A model generated the notes under the pieces. The model ran no database searches. It saw nothing but the letters and a program-made list of their open reading frames with translations, and was not told where the DNA came from. Shown here one piece after another: positions 38,023-46,515 of a DNA stretch of 58,898 nucleotides. The DNA comes from an uncultured Chloroflexus sp. (GTDB lineage Bacteria; Chloroflexota; Chloroflexia; Chloroflexales; Chloroflexaceae): the NCBI RefSeq assembly GCF_937129525.1, contig NZ_CAKZNK010000010.1, positions 1-58,898 on the forward strand. The letters run 5' to 3'. Made by a program: the position numbers and the translations under genes. Position 1 is the stretch's first letter; every line of letters starts with the position of its first letter.

Positions 38023-38264
38023 GCGATTGGCTCCACATGGATCAAGCGCGCCTCGGTTCTTCGCAAGGATAGTCGATAGCCCTTTACCGTCACCTCCAGC
38101 GGATCACCGAGCGGCGCAACCCCGCTGAGCGTAACCGTTTCGCCGTAGAGCAAACCCATGTCGAGCAGTCGCCGGCGGAACAGGCGGTCTCCCTCGATCC
38201 GAACAACGATAGCGCGCTGACCGCGCGCTAACTGGTCAAGCGTGAGGCGACTCTCAGTTGCCAT
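38019..38264 (-). CDS. feoA: FeoA domain protein (first copy)
   Basis: An 81-residue FeoA domain: LDQLARGQRAIVVRIEGDRL, RRRLLDMGLLYGETVTLSGVAPLGDP, VKGYRLSLRRTEARLIHVEP. The RLLDMGLxxGxxV pattern is the family core. It is the first gene of the feo operon, starts at ATG 38264, and lies downstream of a leader with two direct repeats that may be an operator. It differs strongly from the adjacent copy. Confidence 0.9.
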   Translation of the reverse strand: MATESRLTLDQLARGQRAIVVRIEGDRLFRRRLLDMGLLYGETVTLSGVAPLGDPLEVTVKGYRLSLRRTEARLIHVEPIA

Positions 38265-38270
38265 ATGTTC

Positions 38271-38318
38271 TGGTATTCCTTAGTGTGAAGACGACAAAAG
38301 TTATGGTAGTCCTTAAGT
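38271..38318 (-). promoter_or_regulatory. Direct-repeat candidate operator of the feo operon
   Basis: TGGTATTCCTTAGTG (38271-38285) and TGGTAGTCCTTAAGT (38304-38318) share 12 of their first 13 bases. They begin 33 bases apart in the leader just upstream of the first feoA start; TATACCA at 38320-38326 is a short inverse copy. On the coding strand they read as AAGGANTACCA. This is a candidate site for the adjacent DtxR-family regulator or another metal regulator. Confidence 0.4.
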
Positions 38319-38460
38319 CTTATACCAGATACTACGACAACTGCGAAAGTGAGAGATTGACAACCGAGGGGAAAGAAACAATGACAATCAGGCTAGCAAC
38401 ATGCTTTGCCGGTTGAGGGCCGGGAAGAATGTGGTCAGGCCAGGGCAACAACCGACAGTC

Positions 38461-39189
38461 TTATTGTTCACCCGGATGACTCTCGATCGCGGAACATTCA
38501 GGAACGTCGCCGCGCAAACAAGACCAAAACGCGCTACACCGTCGCCAAACCGCGCGCCGCTCAGTCAATTCGGTATCGGCAACCAGGATAATGCGTGTTG
38601 CAAGCGTGCCGGACAGCGCAAGCTGATGGTCGCCGGTCTGAACCAGCGCCGAGCGATCATCACTTACGGCCAATACCTCGACCATCGCGCCGGGCGCGAG
38701 ACCCTGGCGGGAAAGGAATGCCGCCACTGCCGCTTCGACATCAACCGTTACCACCCTCCCATGCATGCCGGCAGCGCAGGCGCTCAGCGGCTTTGGTTCA
38801 CCATCGGTCAGCGCAGCGGCTGCCGGGTCGCGTTCAAGAAACGCTTTCAGCGCGGCATCAAGCCGATCTGAGGTCACGTGCTCGAGCTGACACGCCAGCG
38901 CATCGGCTTCCGCTGGCTCGATGCCGAGATTCTGAACCAGGAAAATAACCCACATGCGCCGGCGTGAAAGAATGCGCTGCGCCCATTCCTCGCCATCGGG
39001 AGTCAACGTCACGCCACGGTAGGGCTGATACGAGAGCAGGCCGCGCTCTTGCAAGCGGTGACACATCTCATTAGCCGAAACTTGCGAAACTCCCAGCCGG
39101 CTCGCCAGCCGCGACACCGGTACCGGTTGATCAGGAGCTGCGCGCAAGAGGGCTGTCATGACCAGATACATTTCGACACTTTCGCTCAT
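38461..39189 (-). CDS. DtxR-family metal-dependent transcriptional regulator
   Basis: A 242-residue regulator. The N-terminal winged helix (MSESVEMYLVMTALLR, VSRLASRLGVSQVSANEMCHRL, the ERGLLSYQPYRGVTLTPDG wing) is DtxR/MntR-type. It is followed by the dimerisation/metal domain (LGIEPAEADALACQLEHVTSDRL) with Glu/His/Cys ligands in the usual places, and a C-terminal FeoA/SH3-like domain (APGAMVEVLAVSDDRSALVQTGDHQLALSGTLA). A tail with three cysteines is unusual. It lies just upstream of, and in line with, the feo operon and is its likely regulator; the Mn importer operator at 19972 is another likely target. ATG 39189 follows CTGGAG. Confidence 0.88.
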   Translation of the reverse strand: MSESVEMYLVMTALLRAAPDQPVPVSRLASRLGVSQVSANEMCHRLQERGLLSYQPYRGVTLTPDGEEWAQRILSRRRMWVIFLVQNLGIEPAEADALACQLEHVTSDRLDAALKAFLERDPAAAALTDGEPKPLSACAAGMHGRVVTVDVEAAVAAFLSRQGLAPGAMVEVLAVSDDRSALVQTGDHQLALSGTLATRIILVADTELTERRAVWRRCSAFWSCLRGDVPECSAIESHPGEQ

Positions 39190-39206
39190 GACCTGCTCCA
39201 GACAGT

Positions 39207-39221
39207 TTAGGCACACCTTAA
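39207..39221. promoter_or_regulatory. DtxR-like box upstream of the regulator
   Basis: TTAGGCACACCTTAA, an imperfect inverted repeat of TTAGG/CCTTAA type, lies 18 bases before the start codon of the DtxR-family gene. The spacing suggests autoregulation. Confidence 0.45.
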
Positions 39222-39269
39222 CAGTTACTCAGGTGTATTGTAACACGTCCGAAAATCTCCCGCATGAGC

Positions 39270-39298
39270 GTAGAGACGTTGCAATGCAACGTCTCTAC
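39270..39298. repeat. Perfect palindrome of the GTAGAGACGTTGCA type
   Basis: Two perfect 14-base arms (39270-39283, 39285-39298) flank one central base. The sequence GTAGAGACGTTGCA...TGCAACGTCTCTAC is of a kind common as dispersed intergenic palindromes in cyanobacteria and Chloroflexi. It sits between the end of the alaX-like gene and the promoter side of the DtxR-family gene and can serve as a terminator. Confidence 0.75.
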
Positions 39299-39359
39299 TG
39301 ACAACGGGTAATTATCGGCGCAAAGCGACGGCCACAGCGTCGATTCAATCTGCCTGAAC

Positions 39360-40580
39360 CTAACGCGCGCGCTCAACCATTGCCGTCATCGCTTCCGACA
39401 ACGCCGCCGGCTGGCTAACGCCACCCTGAGCAAGGCGCGCAGTGCCACCACCCCTCCCGCCAGCCACAGCCGTACCTGCAGCCAGGATGGCGCGCGCATC
39501 GGCGCCACTGTCCTCGGCGCAGGCTACAACCACCTGCGACTGATCAATGCCGCCGACAACAATTGCGATGCCACCCGGCAAGCCGGCAATCTGACCGGCA
39601 ATAGCCCGCAGTCGTTCTATGCCGACGCCGGGAAGAGTGACTGTGACGACACGCTTTCCGTTCACCGGTGGTGTCTGCTCGTACCATTGCGCGGCCCGGA
39701 GCGCATCGAGATCGCGTTGCGTCTGCGTCAACTCACGTTGTAGCGCCTGTTGCGCTGCGCGTAACCGGTTGACAGCCTCCGGCAACTCGGCCCAACTCAC
39801 GCTAAGCGTAGCCGCCGCGGCCCGCGCCGCCGCATCGCGCGCGCGTAAGGCGGCAATGACCCGATTCCCGCACGCAAACTCAACCCGGATCATCCCGCGT
39901 TGCCGCGTCCAACCCAATACCGCAATTGCGCCAACCTCGCCGCTGCGCGCCGGATGAGTGCCGCCACACGCCGAATGATCAATGTCGCCAATGCTGACAA
40001 CCCGCACATCACCACTAACTGCCGGCGGCTTGCGCAACGGGATCTGAGTCAGTTCGGCAGGCGTCACAAAACGCGCCTGTACGGGTAGGTTCTGCCATAC
40101 CGCCGCATTCGCCCAGGTTTCGGCAGCCCAAATTTGATCCTCGTCCAACCCGGCCACCGCCAGATCGATCGTCACGCTCCGCTCACTCAGATGGAACGAG
40201 GCGGTTGGCGCATTACAGACGGTGATGAATGCAGCCGAAAGAATGTGCTGGCCACAATGCTGCTGCATATGATCAAACCGCCGCGCCCAATCGATCTGAC
40301 CGGTAACGGTTGCGCCAATCGGTGGCAATGGCTGTCCGGCAGCCAGCAGATGCCACACCACCCCATCATCACCCTGGACATCAACAACCGGCCAGCGCTG
40401 CCCGCTTACCGGTTCCGCGAGCCAGCCCCGATCTGCCGGCTGACCACCGCCTTCCGGGTAGAAGGCGCTACAATCAAGTGCCAGTGCCGGCTGATTGTCG
40501 CGTTCAGCGACAGCCACCACCTGCGCGGTGAATTCGGTCAGATATGAGTTGTCGTAGTAGAGGCGGCGGGTTGCTTCCAT
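39360..40580 (-). CDS. Alanyl-tRNA editing protein, AlaX type with DHHA1 domain
   Basis: A 406-residue trans-editing protein. The N-terminal beta domain resembles the AlaRS linker (ALDCSAFYPEGGGQPADRG). The editing core has HxxxH as M-Q-Q-H-C-G-Q-H and the C-x3-H-type motif in SACGGTHPARSGEVG, the four metal ligands. After a coiled-coil-like helical stretch (AAQQALQRELTQTQRDLDALR) the last 110 residues are a DHHA1 domain (GGIDQSQVVVACAEDSGADARAIL, then AGGRGGGTARLAQGG). It hydrolyses Ser- or Gly-tRNAAla. It ends the translation cluster, 29 bases after truB. Confidence 0.9.
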   Translation of the reverse strand: MEATRRLYYDNSYLTEFTAQVVAVAERDNQPALALDCSAFYPEGGGQPADRGWLAEPVSGQRWPVVDVQGDDGVVWHLLAAGQPLPPIGATVTGQIDWARRFDHMQQHCGQHILSAAFITVCNAPTASFHLSERSVTIDLAVAGLDEDQIWAAETWANAAVWQNLPVQARFVTPAELTQIPLRKPPAVSGDVRVVSIGDIDHSACGGTHPARSGEVGAIAVLGWTRQRGMIRVEFACGNRVIAALRARDAAARAAAATLSVSWAELPEAVNRLRAAQQALQRELTQTQRDLDALRAAQWYEQTPPVNGKRVVTVTLPGVGIERLRAIAGQIAGLPGGIAIVVGGIDQSQVVVACAEDSGADARAILAAGTAVAGGRGGGTARLAQGGVSQPAALSEAMTAMVERAR

Positions 40581-40609
40581 AGGGTAATCTGCATGAAGCT
40601 ACGCTGCTA

Positions 40610-41488
40610 TCAACCGTTGTTGAAGACCTTTACCGGTCGCCACCATCTGCCATCGCGTTCGAGCAACGCGACCAGCCGTCCCGCCGGATCGTGGGCACGC
40701 GCGCGGGATGCGTCGTCATCGCTGGCCGGAATTGCCATGCCATGCTGCACACGGCGCGTCTCTGCCGGGTCAAGCTGAATTGCCGGCCAGTCGCCCAGCG
40801 CCATTTCTGGCGGCAACAGGTGTTGAACTACCGTCGCGCGGTCGGTGATCGCAGCAAAGGGTATCGCCTGTTCGATCCGGAATGGGCCGGTAAAGGTGCG
40901 TTGCAGCGCCGCCAGATGCGCGCCACAACCGAGCGCAGCGCCGATGTCGCGGGCGAGCGCGCGAACGTAGACTCCCTTGCCACACTCGACGGCAATGGTT
41001 AGATCGGGCAAAGCGCACGCCAACAGCTCTAGTCGGTCGATCCGCGCCGGGCGCGGCGGGAGTGCCACGCTGTCGCCAGCGCGCGCCAGTGCGTAGGCGC
41101 GCCGACCATCCACGCGCAGCGCAGAAAAGGCCGGTGGCTGCTGCCAGATGTCACCGCGAAAGCGGGCGAACACCGTTTCAATCTCGGCTACCGTCAAGGC
41201 AGGAACTGGCTGGATGGCAATCACCTCACCCTCGGCATCATCGGTCGTCGTTTGCACTCCCAGGCGCACCACGCCGGTGTAGCCCTTGCGCGCTTCCATC
41301 AGATGCTCAATCAAGCGCGTGGCGCTTCCCACTGCCACCGGCAACACGCCGGTCGCAGCCGGATCAAGCGTGCCGGCATGCCCCACTTTCACAGCGCGCC
41401 CAACCAGTCGTCGCACCCGCGCCACCACATCGTGCGATGTCAAACCTGCCGGTTTATCGATAACCAGAAAACCTGTTAGATCACTCAT
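40610..41488 (-). CDS. truB: tRNA pseudouridine(55) synthase
   Basis: A 292-residue TruB: GFLVIDKPAGLTSHDVVARVR, the catalytic GHAGTLDPAATGVLPVAVG with its aspartate, RLGVQTTTDDAEG, QQPPAFSALRVDGRRAY and CGKGVYVRALARDIG. It makes pseudouridine 55 in the T-loop of tRNAs. The start overlaps the end of nrnA by 8 bases. Its place next to rbfA, nusA and infB is the classical arrangement. Confidence 0.96.
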   Translation of the reverse strand: MSDLTGFLVIDKPAGLTSHDVVARVRRLVGRAVKVGHAGTLDPAATGVLPVAVGSATRLIEHLMEARKGYTGVVRLGVQTTTDDAEGEVIAIQPVPALTVAEIETVFARFRGDIWQQPPAFSALRVDGRRAYALARAGDSVALPPRPARIDRLELLACALPDLTIAVECGKGVYVRALARDIGAALGCGAHLAALQRTFTGPFRIEQAIPFAAITDRATVVQHLLPPEMALGDWPAIQLDPAETRRVQHGMAIPASDDDASRARAHDPAGRLVALLERDGRWWRPVKVFNNG

Positions 41489-42485
41489 GGCGTTGTTGCT
41501 GAACCGCCTGCCGCAAAGCCGGCAACACCGCAGCCACTGCCGCTTCCAGACTCATCTGCAACGTTGCGCCGGCTGCCTGCCGATGACCGCCACCTCCCCA
41601 CAACCTGGCCACTGTCGCCACATCAATGCCGGGAATCGAGCGCAAACTAATCTTAACTGTGCCATCAGCCCGTTCCCGGAAGAGCGCGCAAGCGCGCATA
41701 CCGGCTACCCGCTGCAAGCGGCCAACCGTGTCATCGGTCGCCTTTTCGTCAGCGCCGGCAGTCTGCATCATCTCTTGAGTCACCACCACCCAAAAGATCC
41801 CATCATCCTGTTGCAAATGAGCCATGGCCATTCCGGTCAGGCGCAATGTCGAAGGTGGAATCGAGAAGAAGACTGCATCGACAACGAGTTGCTTATCGGC
41901 GCCGGCTTCGAGCAGCGCGGCGGCACGGCGCAGCGTCGCCGGCTTCACGTTGGGAGTCTGAAAACTTTGCGTATCGGTCATCATGCCCAGGAACAGGCAA
42001 GTGGCTGCGTCAGGCGATAGTGGCCATCCCAGCGCAGCAAACAGATCGAACAACACATCGGCGCATGACGGCTCTTGAGCGCGGATCAGACTCACAGTAC
42101 CACCACCATCGTTGGTGGCGTGGTGATCGACGATAATTAAAGGACGAGCCACCAGCGTCGCCTGATGTTCATCGTAAATGGCGCCGGCTCGCGAGAGATG
42201 AGCCACATCTACCATCCAGATCAAATCGCAATCCGGTAACGACTCACCGGGACGGTAGATATGGACATCGGCGAAACCAGGCAACGCGGCGCAATAATCG
42301 AGCGGCGCTGATGACGCAAGCGCAATCACCTCTTTGCCCAGCGCGCGCAAAACGTGCATTGTGCCCAACATCGAACCGATAGCGTCGCCATCAGGATTGA
42401 CGTGGCTCAACAAGAGAATGCGTTGAGCATCTGCCAGTGCTGCGCGGATCGGCCCGGCGGCCTGTTGCGGATCGGTATAAATCAT
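41481..42485 (-). CDS. nrnA: DHH/DHHA1 phosphoesterase, NrnA-like (nanoRNase/pAp phosphatase)
   Basis: A 334-residue DHH-family protein: LLLSHVNPDGDAIGSMLG, IWMVDVAHLSRAG, IIVDHHATNDG (the DHH motif), and C-terminal DHHA1 with VKISLRSIPGIDVATVARLWGGGGHRQAAGA. It degrades very short RNAs and pAp. It overlaps the methyltransferase gene by ATGA and truB by 8 bases, and this pairing with rbfA and truB is conserved in many Firmicutes and Chloroflexi. Confidence 0.92.
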   Translation of the reverse strand: MIYTDPQQAAGPIRAALADAQRILLLSHVNPDGDAIGSMLGTMHVLRALGKEVIALASSAPLDYCAALPGFADVHIYRPGESLPDCDLIWMVDVAHLSRAGAIYDEHQATLVARPLIIVDHHATNDGGGTVSLIRAQEPSCADVLFDLFAALGWPLSPDAATCLFLGMMTDTQSFQTPNVKPATLRRAAALLEAGADKQLVVDAVFFSIPPSTLRLTGMAMAHLQQDDGIFWVVVTQEMMQTAGADEKATDDTVGRLQRVAGMRACALFRERADGTVKISLRSIPGIDVATVARLWGGGGHRQAAGATLQMSLEAAVAAVLPALRQAVQQQRHE

Positions 42486-43105
42486 AACGCTCCTGTAGTT
42501 TCGCCAGCAGCAGGCGCAATAATCCGATATACGGAATGGCCAGCGCGTTTCTTAATCTCCTTCAAGCGAAGATGGTGACGCGGGCCAAGGCGTGGGATCA
42601 AATGATTAAGACCGCTCACCACCACAAACCAGTATTCGCCGCCGGGCCGCAAATAGCGCAGCGGCGCCAGGATGAATTCATGCTCAATTGCGTAATCGCC
42701 GATTTTAGCGGGGATGTTAGAGACAATCAAATCATAAGGACCCGGAGGCGCATCACTCAAGCCGACGCTACCCATGACCGTCACATTCGGCGTGGCATTG
42801 AGCGCAGCATTATGCCGGGCGTAGCGCACCGCCAGCAGATCCTTATCAACCAGCGTCACCTCAGCTTGAGGGAAACGACGAGCCAGGCAAATGCCGATAA
42901 CGCCACAACCGCAGCCAAGATCGAGAATGCGTTGCGGGTCAGGCGATGCTGGTTCGATGAGGCGCAAAAGCAAATCGGTGCCTTCATCAACCTGAAACGA
43001 CGAGAAGATCGTATGGCCGACATCGAAGGCAAACTGCTGACCGCGCAGCGCATAAGCGATTCGCTTCTTGTAATACGGATCGAACGGAATCGCGTTATTG
43101 CTCAT
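42482..43105 (-). CDS. Class I SAM-dependent methyltransferase, RsmC/RlmG-like
   Basis: A 207-residue methyltransferase with an N-terminal [23 protein letters not shown] block. Motif I is [16 protein letters not shown], the acidic end of strand 2 lies in [14 protein letters not shown], and motif IV is [13 protein letters not shown], which replaces the NPPF of RsmC-type N2-guanine methyltransferases by NIPA. A rRNA or protein target is likely given its place in the ribosome-assembly cluster, but the substrate is unknown. ATG 43105 overlaps the end of rbfA by 11 bases. Confidence 0.82.
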   Translation of the reverse strand: MSNNAIPFDPYYKKRIAYALRGQQFAFDVGHTIFSSFQVDEGTDLLLRLIEPASPDPQRILDLGCGCGVIGICLARRFPQAEVTLVDKDLLAVRYARHNAALNATPNVTVMGSVGLSDAPPGPYDLIVSNIPAKIGDYAIEHEFILAPLRYLRPGGEYWFVVVSGLNHLIPRLGPRHHLRLKEIKKRAGHSVYRIIAPAAGETTGAL

Positions 43106-43478
43106 CGTCGAGTTTAGGTGGATTAACCATCCGTTCGTGCTGGATAGCGCGAAACACCTCATCGAGATGCATGCTGTAATCGAGTGAGGTGTCCTGGATC
43201 AGGTGCAACTCTGGAATAAAGCGCATATACCCCATCTCATCGGCCAGACGTTTGCGCAGAAAACCCCGAGCGCGTTGCAAAGCAGCCATAGTCGTTGCGC
43301 GTTCTTCCGGAGTTCCCATCACCGAGATCCGCACTTTGGCGTGCTGAAGATCGGCGCTCACTTCAACACCGGTAACGGTAGCAAATCCGACCCTTGGATC
43401 TTTTAACTCTTTCTGGATGACCTCACCAAGAACGCGCTGCATCGTATCAGCAACCTGTTGCAAACGTTGTTTCGACAT
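43095..43478 (-). CDS. rbfA: 30S ribosome-binding factor A
   Basis: A 127-residue Rbf[84 protein letters not shown]. The AxG kink region and KH-like fold are as in the family. It matures the 5' end of 16S rRNA in 30S subunits. The site AAGAGG precedes the ATG. It is separated from infB by 316 bases with a terminator, so it probably has its own promoter. Confidence 0.95.
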   Translation of the reverse strand: MSKQRLQQVADTMQRVLGEVIQKELKDPRVGFATVTGVEVSADLQHAKVRISVMGTPEERATTMAALQRARGFLRKRLADEMGYMRFIPELHLIQDTSLDYSMHLDEVFRAIQHERMVNPPKLDDEQ

Positions 43479-43738
43479 ACCACAACCTCTTCACGATGCG
43501 CGCACATTGCGTGCAGCTTTTCGAACCTCATTTGGCGGGCTGGCGGCGGGAAGTATGGGCACACATATGGCACAGGCCGGCGTAATGATGAGGAAACCCG
43601 TACTCCCAAACGCCGCGGCGAATGATCGTACCCTGGACGACACCGGCATCGGCTCGCCCTTGATTAACTGATAGCCGACACGCGCGTCTTCATCCAGACA
43701 ACGAACAGACGCTCACATCGTCGCGTAGCCAATACTTG
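43479..43738. other. Gap between rbfA and infB
   Basis: About 260 bases plus a terminator (43739-43770) without any supported gene. It should carry the promoter of the rbfA-methyltransferase-nrnA-truB-alaX operon, but no clean consensus pair is evident. Confidence 0.4.
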
Positions 43739-43770
43739 CGGCAGAAGCGAGGAGCAGCTCGCTTCTGCCG
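43739..43770 (-). terminator. Terminator after infB
   Basis: A perfect 13-bp stem (43739-43751 with 43758-43770), loop GAGCAG, lies 24 bases beyond the infB stop codon. No long T-run follows on the minus strand. Confidence 0.6.
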
Positions 43771-43794
43771 AAAGATCTGTTGCGTCACAACCTA

Positions 43795-46056
43795 TCACAA
43801 TGATGCAGCTACCTGCTCCTGGCGATAAAACTCCAGCGCATCACCGGCTTCAATGTCGTTGAAACCTTCCACAATGAGACCGCACTCATAACCGGCAGTA
43901 ACCTCACGCACATCGTCTTTAAACCGCTTGAGTGACGAAATCTTACCATCGTGGATCACCACACCGCGACGCAGCACCCGCACATTCTGACCGGTGCGCG
44001 TAATCTTACCATCGGTTACATACACACCGGCCACAATCTCACGGGTAGGCAAGCGGAAGGTAGTGCGCACTTCGGCAAAGCCTTCGACCACCTCCTTGAA
44101 CGTCGGCGCGAGCATACCGGCCATCGCCTTCTTCAAATCGTCCTGCAATTGATAGATGATATTGTAGAAGCGAATATCGATGCCGTGCTGCTCAGCATGG
44201 CGGCGAGCTGCCGGGTCAGGCCGGGCATTAAAGCCGATAATAATAGCGTTACTGGCCAGCGCCAGGTTCACGTCACCTTCCGTGATCGCGCCAACACCGC
44301 GATGGATAATGCGCGTCTGCACCTCGCTCTGCGACTGGTTCAATTGCTCGATCAGATGCGCAATGGCGTCAAGCGAACCTTGCACATCGGCTTTCAGAAT
44401 CAGGTTCAATTCCTTCACCTGACCCTGTTTGACCTTCCCGAACAACTCTTCAAGGCTGGTGCCGCGCGCGCTGGCAGCTATCGCTTCGGCGCGTTGCTGG
44501 CGCTGGCGCTGCAATGCGATCTCACGCGCCAACACCAGATCGTCCATCACCTGCAAGATGTCGCCCGCCTGCGGCACACCTTCAAGACCGATAATCTCAA
44601 CCGGCGTAGACGGTTCAGCGTGGCGCAGGCGCTTGCCGCTATCGCTGAACATCGACTTGATCTTGCCGGCCACCGAACCCACCAGCACATTATCTTCAAG
44701 GTGGAGCGTGCCATTCTGAATCAGCACAGTCGCCACCGGACCGCGGCTCTTATCGAGCCTGGCCTCGATAATGGTCCCCACTGCCGGCGCATTGGGATTT
44801 GCGCGCAGATCTTCCAGATCCGCTACCAGCAAAATCATCTCCAGCAGGCCATCAATATTGATCTTCTGGCGGGCCGAAACATGCACACAGGGCACATTAC
44901 CGCCATATTCTTCCACAATCACATCAATCGCCGCCAGTTGCTGCTTAATCCGATCGGGGTTAGCGGTAGGCAAATCAATCTTATTGATTGCCACGATCAT
45001 CGGCACCCCAGCCGCTTTCACGTGGGCAATTGCTTCTTCGGTTTGCGGCTTGACCCCATCATCGGCAGCCACGACCAGCACCACAATATCGGTAACCTGA
45101 GCGCCACGGGCACGCATCGCAGTGAACGCTTCGTGACCTGGCGTATCGAGGAAGGTGATCTTGCGATGATTGACTTCAATCTGGTACGCGCCAATATGCT
45201 GAGTAATACCACCCGCTTCACCCTCGGCCACACGGGTTGAGCGAATCGCATCAAGCAGCTTGGTCTTACCGTGGTCAACGTGCCCCATGATCGTGACCAC
45301 TGGCGGACGAGGCCGCATCTCCTCTGGTGGCTGCGCTTTCAAAACTTCCTTGATATCTTCAACAATCCCCGCCATCTGCTCGGGAACATTTTCGGTCGTT
45401 TCAATGCCAAAATCGGCCATAATCAGCGCAGCCGTTTCATAGTCGATCTGCTGATTAATATTGGCAAGCATACCGGCCTTCAGCATCGCCTTGAGAATCT
45501 CAGCAGCGCCTACACCGGTTGCCTCCGACAACTCGCGCACCGTCATTACCGGCGGCAGCGCAACCGGGCCGCGGGGACGCGCCACCGGACGCGGTGTCGG
45601 CGGCGCCGGCGGACGCCGGAGCGCACTATCGCGCTCGCGTTCACGTTCTTCGGGTTGAGGACGGCCACGTGTCGATTGCGAACGATTCCCGCGCGCGTTG
45701 CCACCACCGCGAGGTGGCGACGAAGCAGGGGGAGTATTGCGCCCGGTCGGAGCGCTACCGCCACGAGCTGCCGGCGCATTGCCACCGCGCGCATTCGTCG
45801 GTTGTGTCGCGCGCGTCGAGCTGCCACCTGCCGGCGATGAATTACGCCCCGCCGACGTTGCCCGACCACTCGCAGCGGGCTGCTGATTGGCAACCTGACC
45901 GGTCTGAGGACGATTACCGCCTGCCGTTGGATTGGAATTGCGACCGGCGCCGGTATTGGCTGACCCGGTTGCGGTGCGATTGTTATTCGATTGACTGGCG
46001 CTACGTCCGCTGCTTGTGCCGGTACCGCCTGTATCTCGTCGAGGCTTGTCACTCAT
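43795..46056 (-). CDS. infB: Translation initiation factor IF-2
   Basis: A 753-residue IF-2. Residues 1-165 are a low-complexity Gly/Asn/Ser/Arg/Pro-rich segment, then the IF2-N domain ([24 protein letters not shown]). The G domain has [27 protein letters not shown] and AINKIDLP, followed by the IF2 beta-barrel domains and the C-terminal initiator-tRNA-binding domain. It places fMet-tRNA on the ribosome. ATG 46056 has AAAGGAAG upstream. The N-terminal segment resembles a disordered, highly charged linker and is common but variable in the family. Confidence 0.96.
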   Translation of the reverse strand: MSDKPRRDTGGTGTSSGRSASQSNNNRTATGSANTGAGRNSNPTAGGNRPQTGQVANQQPAASGRATSAGRNSSPAGGSSTRATQPTNARGGNAPAARGGSAPTGRNTPPASSPPRGGGNARGNRSQSTRGRPQPEERERERDSALRRPPAPPTPRPVARPRGPVALPPVMTVRELSEATGVGAAEILKAMLKAGMLANINQQIDYETAALIMADFGIETTENVPEQMAGIVEDIKEVLKAQPPEEMRPRPPVVTIMGHVDHGKTKLLDAIRSTRVAEGEAGGITQHIGAYQIEVNHRKITFLDTPGHEAFTAMRARGAQVTDIVVLVVAADDGVKPQTEEAIAHVKAAGVPMIVAINKIDLPTANPDRIKQQLAAIDVIVEEYGGNVPCVHVSARQKINIDGLLEMILLVADLEDLRANPNAPAVGTIIEARLDKSRGPVATVLIQNGTLHLEDNVLVGSVAGKIKSMFSDSGKRLRHAEPSTPVEIIGLEGVPQAGDILQVMDDLVLAREIALQRQRQQRAEAIAASARGTSLEELFGKVKQGQVKELNLILKADVQGSLDAIAHLIEQLNQSQSEVQTRIIHRGVGAITEGDVNLALASNAIIIGFNARPDPAARRHAEQHGIDIRFYNIIYQLQDDLKKAMAGMLAPTFKEVVEGFAEVRTTFRLPTREIVAGVYVTDGKITRTGQNVRVLRRGVVIHDGKISSLKRFKDDVREVTAGYECGLIVEGFNDIEAGDALEFYRQEQVAASL

Positions 46057-46184
46057 GCTCTACTTCCTTTCTGGAGAGAACACCCATCACCGGGAGATCT
46101 CTCACTACCACTCAGGCGTATCCGACCAACAACGCTCGCGGCAGCCACCAGCCGCAAGACCGATCAACACCTGCCGAACATTGC

Positions 46185-46511
46185 TCAGATTAGCGCTGTT
46201 GGCTCGGTTGCCTGAAACAATTGCCGCATCATCTGTTCAATCGTTGCCCGATCATCTGGATGCAGCGCGGTGATCTTCAGGGCGCGTTCAATCGCATGGC
46301 GACGAAGCGCGAGCGCCCAGCATTCAGGATTGTGGCAGAGATAGGCGCCACGTCCGGGTTGTTTGCCAGAGCGATCAATCGCCACCCGCCCGTCGGCATC
46401 ACGCACCAACCGGATCAGGGCGCGCTTGGCGTCAATCTGCCGACACACAACGCAAGAACGTTGTGGAATGTGGCGCGGTCGCGCCGAATGAGACCTGGCT
46501 TTTGCCACCAT
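46185..46511 (-). CDS. ylxR: YlxR (DUF448) family RNA-binding protein
   Basis: A 108-residue YlxR-like protein: P-Q-R-S-C-V-V-C-R-Q, RALIRLVRDADGRVAID, QPGRGAYLCHNPECWALA. The CxxC and GRGAYxC signature is the family core. It is thought to bind RNA and, in some bacteria, RNase P. It lies between nusA and infB, as in many bacteria. ATG 46511 has GAGGAG upstream, and begins 4 bases downstream of the nusA stop. Confidence 0.9.
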   Translation of the reverse strand: MVAKARSHSARPRHIPQRSCVVCRQIDAKRALIRLVRDADGRVAIDRSGKQPGRGAYLCHNPECWALALRRHAIERALKITALHPDDRATIEQMMRQLFQATEPTALI

Positions 46512-46515
46512 CGCC

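Noticed and set aside
43500-43560. Possible tRNA, suggested by GGTTCGAA on the minus strand
   Set aside because: No matching acceptor, D or anticodon stems can be folded around it.
43951-45240. Long open frame antisense to infB (429 codons)
   Set aside because: A shadow of the IF-2 coding strand, with no ribosome-binding site and no recognisable domain.
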